Assembly (NCBI GenBank): GCA_015068495.1
Contig: SVKL01000019.1
Span: 1 to 33,986 of the forward strand
Origin: Oscillospiraceae bacterium
GTDB taxonomy: Bacteria; Bacillota; Clostridia; Oscillospirales; Oscillospiraceae
DNA: 33,986 bases
Reading direction: 5' to 3'
In this document: piece after piece, positions 32,298 to 33,986 of the stretch
How positions within the stretch are numbered: position 1 is the first letter of the stretch
Layout of the letters: every line of letters begins with the position of its first letter
Made by a program: the position numbers and the translations under genes
Notes under the pieces: generated by a model
What the model was told of the DNA's origin: nothing
Databases searched by the model: none
The model's input: only the letters and a program-made list of their open reading frames with translations

Positions 32298-32345
32298 ATT
32301 ATATCATTTTCTTACCATTATATCAAAAAAACGTCCAATGCACAA
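32298..32345 (-). promoter_or_regulatory. Tandem sigma-A promoters of recJ with almost no leader
   Basis: On the minus strand there are two: TTGTGC (32345-32340)-17-TATAAT (32322-32317), and TTGATA (32326-32321)-17-TATAAT (32303-32298). The second would start transcription at about 32291, inside or just after the recJ ATG; the first would give a leader of about 15 bases. Confidence 0.65.
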
Positions 32346-32391
32346 TAGAAAAGTTCTAAATACCGGACAGGCGGCATAGATTTGAAGCAGA

Positions 32392-32507
32392 AATGCAAAA
32401 TGCAAAATGTAAAATGCAAAATGAATCTGTCGGCAAAGCCGACACATTAAAATATATCGCCTGCGGCGATACCTTCACTTTGCACTTTGCACTTTGCATT
32501 TTACACT
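32392..32507. repeat. Heptamer-array element G (recJ-carboxypeptidase divergent gap), TGCAAA variant
   Basis: The left arm 32392-32424 has ATGCAAA/ATGTAAA units. The hairpins are TGTCGGC-aaa-GCCGACA (32428-32444) and ATCGCC-tgc-GGCGAT (32456-32470). The right arm 32475-32507 has CTTTGCA/TTTTACA units. It lies between divergent genes, the only copy not placed after a stop codon. Confidence 0.88.
32480..32507 (+). promoter_or_regulatory. Possible promoter of the carboxypeptidase gene inside the repeat arm
   Basis: TTGCAC (32480-32485), 16 bases and TACACT (32502-32507), 19 bases before the ATG at 32526. Both boxes are made of heptamer-repeat units. No better promoter is visible in the gap. Confidence 0.4.
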
Positions 32508-32525
32508 CTAAAACAGGAGGTTTTT

Positions 32526-33662
32526 ATGAAAAGACTGTTTTGTTTACTTTGTGTGTTGCTGCTTTTGCCGGTGATTGCCGTGGGGGCGGTGGAAATGGAC
32601 ATTCCTGCCAAAAGCGCAGTGCTGATGGATGTGGCGACGGGGACGGTGCTCTATGAGCAGGATGCCCATACGCCGCTGGCGCCTGCCAGCGTCACCAAGG
32701 TGATGACAATGCTTTTGATTATGGAAGCGGTGGACGATGGACGCATCAAATGGGATGATACGGTCACCGCCTCCGAGGCGGCGGCGGCAAAAGGGGGCAG
32801 TCAGGTCTATTTGAAGGTGGGGGAGACGATGCCTGTTTCCGATATGGTCAAGGCAATTGCCGTGTCCTCCGCCAACGATTGCGCCTGCGCAATGGCTGAG
32901 CATCTTGCAGGCAGTGAATCGGCGTTTGTGGACCTGATGAACAGCCGCGCCAAGGAGCTGGGGATGCAGGACACCCATTTTGTGAATTGTACGGGGCTGG
33001 ACGACAGCGAGGAGGCAAAAAATCACAAAACCTCCGCCTACGATATTGCCCTGATGTCCCGGCAGCTGCTGAAAAACCATCCGGACATTAAAAAGTTCAC
33101 CACCATTTGGATGGACACGGTGCGCAATGGGGAATTTGGCCTGTCCAACACCAATAAGCTGGTGCGGTTTTACCAAGGGGCAACCGGGCTGAAGACCGGC
33201 TTTACCTCTCAGGCAGGCTACTGCCTTTCCGCCTCGGCGGCCCGGGAGGATATGGAGCTGGTGGCAGTGGTGATGGGTAGCGAGAGCTCCAAGGAACGGT
33301 TTGCCGCCTGCAAATCTATGCTGGATTACGGCTTTGCTTCGTATGCCTTGATTACACCGGCCACAGAAAAGGCGCAAATCCCTGTGAAATTGGGAACTGC
33401 GGATGTTGCTACAGCCGTTCCTGCGGGTGAGGACGCGGTGCTGATAGAAAAGGCGCAGAAGAATCAGGTGACCCAGCAGGTGGTTTTGGAGGAGCAAGTG
33501 GATGCGCCTGTGAGCAAGGGGCAGCGGCTGGGTACATTATATATTAAGGCAGGGGAGCAAGTGCTGAAGGAAATCCCTATGGTAGCAGAGCAGCCGGTAG
33601 AAAAGCTCACCTTTTGGCAGATGCTCGGCAGACTTTTCCGGAAGCTGGTTATGGCGGATTAA
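32526..33662 (+). CDS. D-alanyl-D-alanine carboxypeptidase (DacF/PBP5-type)
   Basis: A low-molecular-weight penicillin-binding protein that removes the terminal D-Ala of peptidoglycan stems. The 378-residue precursor has a signal peptide (about 1-21). The serine-acyltransferase triad is complete: SVTK (Ser-55, Lys-58), SAN (115-117) and KTG (223-225). A C-terminal PBP5_C-like beta domain (about 275-360) is followed by an amphipathic, hydrophobic tail (FWQMLGRLFRKLV) that likely anchors it to the membrane. ATG 32526 follows ACAGGAGGTTTTT. DacF-type enzymes act in vegetative wall or spore cortex trimming; which applies here cannot be said. Confidence 0.95.
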   Translation: MKRLFCLLCVLLLLPVIAVGAVEMDIPAKSAVLMDVATGTVLYEQDAHTPLAPASVTKVMTMLLIMEAVDDGRIKWDDTVTASEAAAAKGGSQVYLKVGETMPVSDMVKAIAVSSANDCACAMAEHLAGSESAFVDLMNSRAKELGMQDTHFVNCTGLDDSEEAKNHKTSAYDIALMSRQLLKNHPDIKKFTTIWMDTVRNGEFGLSNTNKLVRFYQGATGLKTGFTSQAGYCLSASAAREDMELVAVVMGSESSKERFAACKSMLDYGFASYALITPATEKAQIPVKLGTADVATAVPAGEDAVLIEKAQKNQVTQQVVLEEQVDAPVSKGQRLGTLYIKAGEQVLKEIPMVAEQPVEKLTFWQMLGRLFRKLVMAD

Positions 33663-33663
33663 T

Positions 33664-33757
33664 AATTGACAATGGACAATGGTCAATGGACAATTAAGGG
33701 GTCGGCGATGCCGACGAATAAAATAATTGTCAACTGTCAATTGTCAATTGTCCATTC
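33664..33757. repeat. Heptamer-array element H (after the carboxypeptidase gene)
   Basis: The left arm 33664-33696 (ATTGACA, ATGGACA, ATGGTCA, ATGGACA) begins just after the TAA at 33660-33662. A hairpin GTCGGC-gat-GCCGAC lies at 33701-33715. The right arm 33725-33757 has TTGTCAA, CTGTCAA, TTGTCAA, TTGTCCA. It lies between convergent genes. Confidence 0.88.
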
Positions 33758-33770
33758 ATTAGGGCATAAG

Positions 33771-33801
33771 AAAACCCCGGATGCAAACGCATCCGGGGTT
33801 T
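33771..33801 (-). terminator. Terminator of tsf
   Basis: AACCCCGGATGC (33773-33784), a 4-base loop and GCATCCGGGGTT (33789-33800). The minus-strand transcript continues TTCTTATG after the TTTT at the stem foot. It lies 15 bases after the tsf stop. Confidence 0.85.
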
Positions 33802-33815
33802 GTGATGATGTGAAA

Positions 33816-33986
33816 TTACTTGTTAGCGCCGGCGATCTGTGCGGCAACTTCATCAGCGAAGTTCTCTTCCTTCTTCTCGATGCCTTCACCCTTGATGTAG
33901 TGAATAGCGTCAACGAAGGTAACCTTACCGCCCAGCTTCTTGGCAGCGTCGGCAATGTAGCCGGCTACGTCGCCCTTGAACAGGTC
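33816..33986 (-). CDS. tsf: Elongation factor Ts, C-terminal fragment (runs off the window)
   Basis: The last 56 codons of EF-Ts on the minus strand, ending in TAA at 33816-33818. The residues read GGKVTFVDAIHYIKGEGIEKK followed by EENFADEVAAQIAG and the terminal ANK. The GEGIEKKEENFA(x)EVA pattern is the characteristic C-terminus of EF-Ts, the guanine nucleotide exchange factor for EF-Tu. The rest of the gene, and rpsB expected upstream of it, lie beyond base 33986. No start codon is in the window, so this is a cut at the window edge, not a pseudogene. The strong codon bias fits a translation factor. Confidence 0.9.
   Translation of the reverse strand, partial: DLFKGDVAGYIADAAKKLGGKVTFVDAIHYIKGEGIEKKEENFADEVAAQIAGANK

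Noticed and set aside
33737-33955. 72-codon minus-strand frame at the right edge
   Set aside because: It lies in a different frame from the clear EF-Ts C-terminus and runs through the tsf terminator.

Overview
The window reads as chromosomal backbone of a spore-forming, anaerobic, low-to-mid GC Gram-positive, most likely a clostridial gut bacterium of the Oscillospirales/Ruminococcaceae kind. This inference rests on SpoVT, YtvI and SpoVB-type sporulation proteins, HrcA/CIRCE heat-shock control, RqcP, HemZ and the recJ-rel-dtd gene order. I see no rRNA, tRNA, CRISPR array, prophage or transposase gene. The window ends inside tsf (elongation factor Ts), and its first base lies just upstream of spoVT.

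Layout. 1-2150: spoVT and a MATE efflux pump, both +. 2157-4210: groES-groEL on the minus strand behind a perfect CIRCE operator. 4212-4705: a gene-free, highly palindromic stretch. 4706-7839: a minus operon of DnaD-like protein, DnaI/DnaC-like helicase loader, HAD phosphatase and YfbR-type 5'-nucleotidase. 8040-12855: hrcA-grpE-dnaK-dnaJ behind a second CIRCE. 12865-14981: thioredoxin, a Crp/Fnr regulator (opposite strand) and thioredoxin reductase, linked by two near-identical palindromic operators. 14998-21436: GH25 lysozyme-like protein, ACT-domain regulator, YtvI, an amidohydrolase, phosphotransacetylase, NfeD, SPFH protein and a small DUF6440-type protein. 21584-32295: a long minus-strand run recJ-rel-dtd-MBL hydrolase-hemZ-amidohydrolase-SpoVB-like flippase-hup-rqcP. 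32526-33662: D-Ala-D-Ala carboxypeptidase. 33816-end: C-terminus of EF-Ts.

How the genes work together. Both chaperone systems share one repressor (HrcA), with matching geometry: the CIRCE operator begins at the predicted transcription start in each case. Next to them is a compact disulfide-reduction module in which a Crp/Fnr protein probably activates trxA and trxB from operators centred near -40.

The most unusual structure is a dispersed family of intergenic elements made of 7-bp repeats. Variants are ATTGACA/ATGGACA and ATGCAAA/GTGCAAA. They are often arranged as two inverted arms around small GTCGGC/GCCGAC and ATCGC/GCGAT hairpins. Eight of the nine copies begin 0-5 bases after a TAA stop codon. 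Together with a second palindromic family (ends TGTAGGGG...CCCCTACA) they occupy the first five gene junctions of the recJ operon. I cannot tell whether they are mobile miniature elements, RNA-processing or stability signals, or both, but this is the best candidate here for something undescribed.
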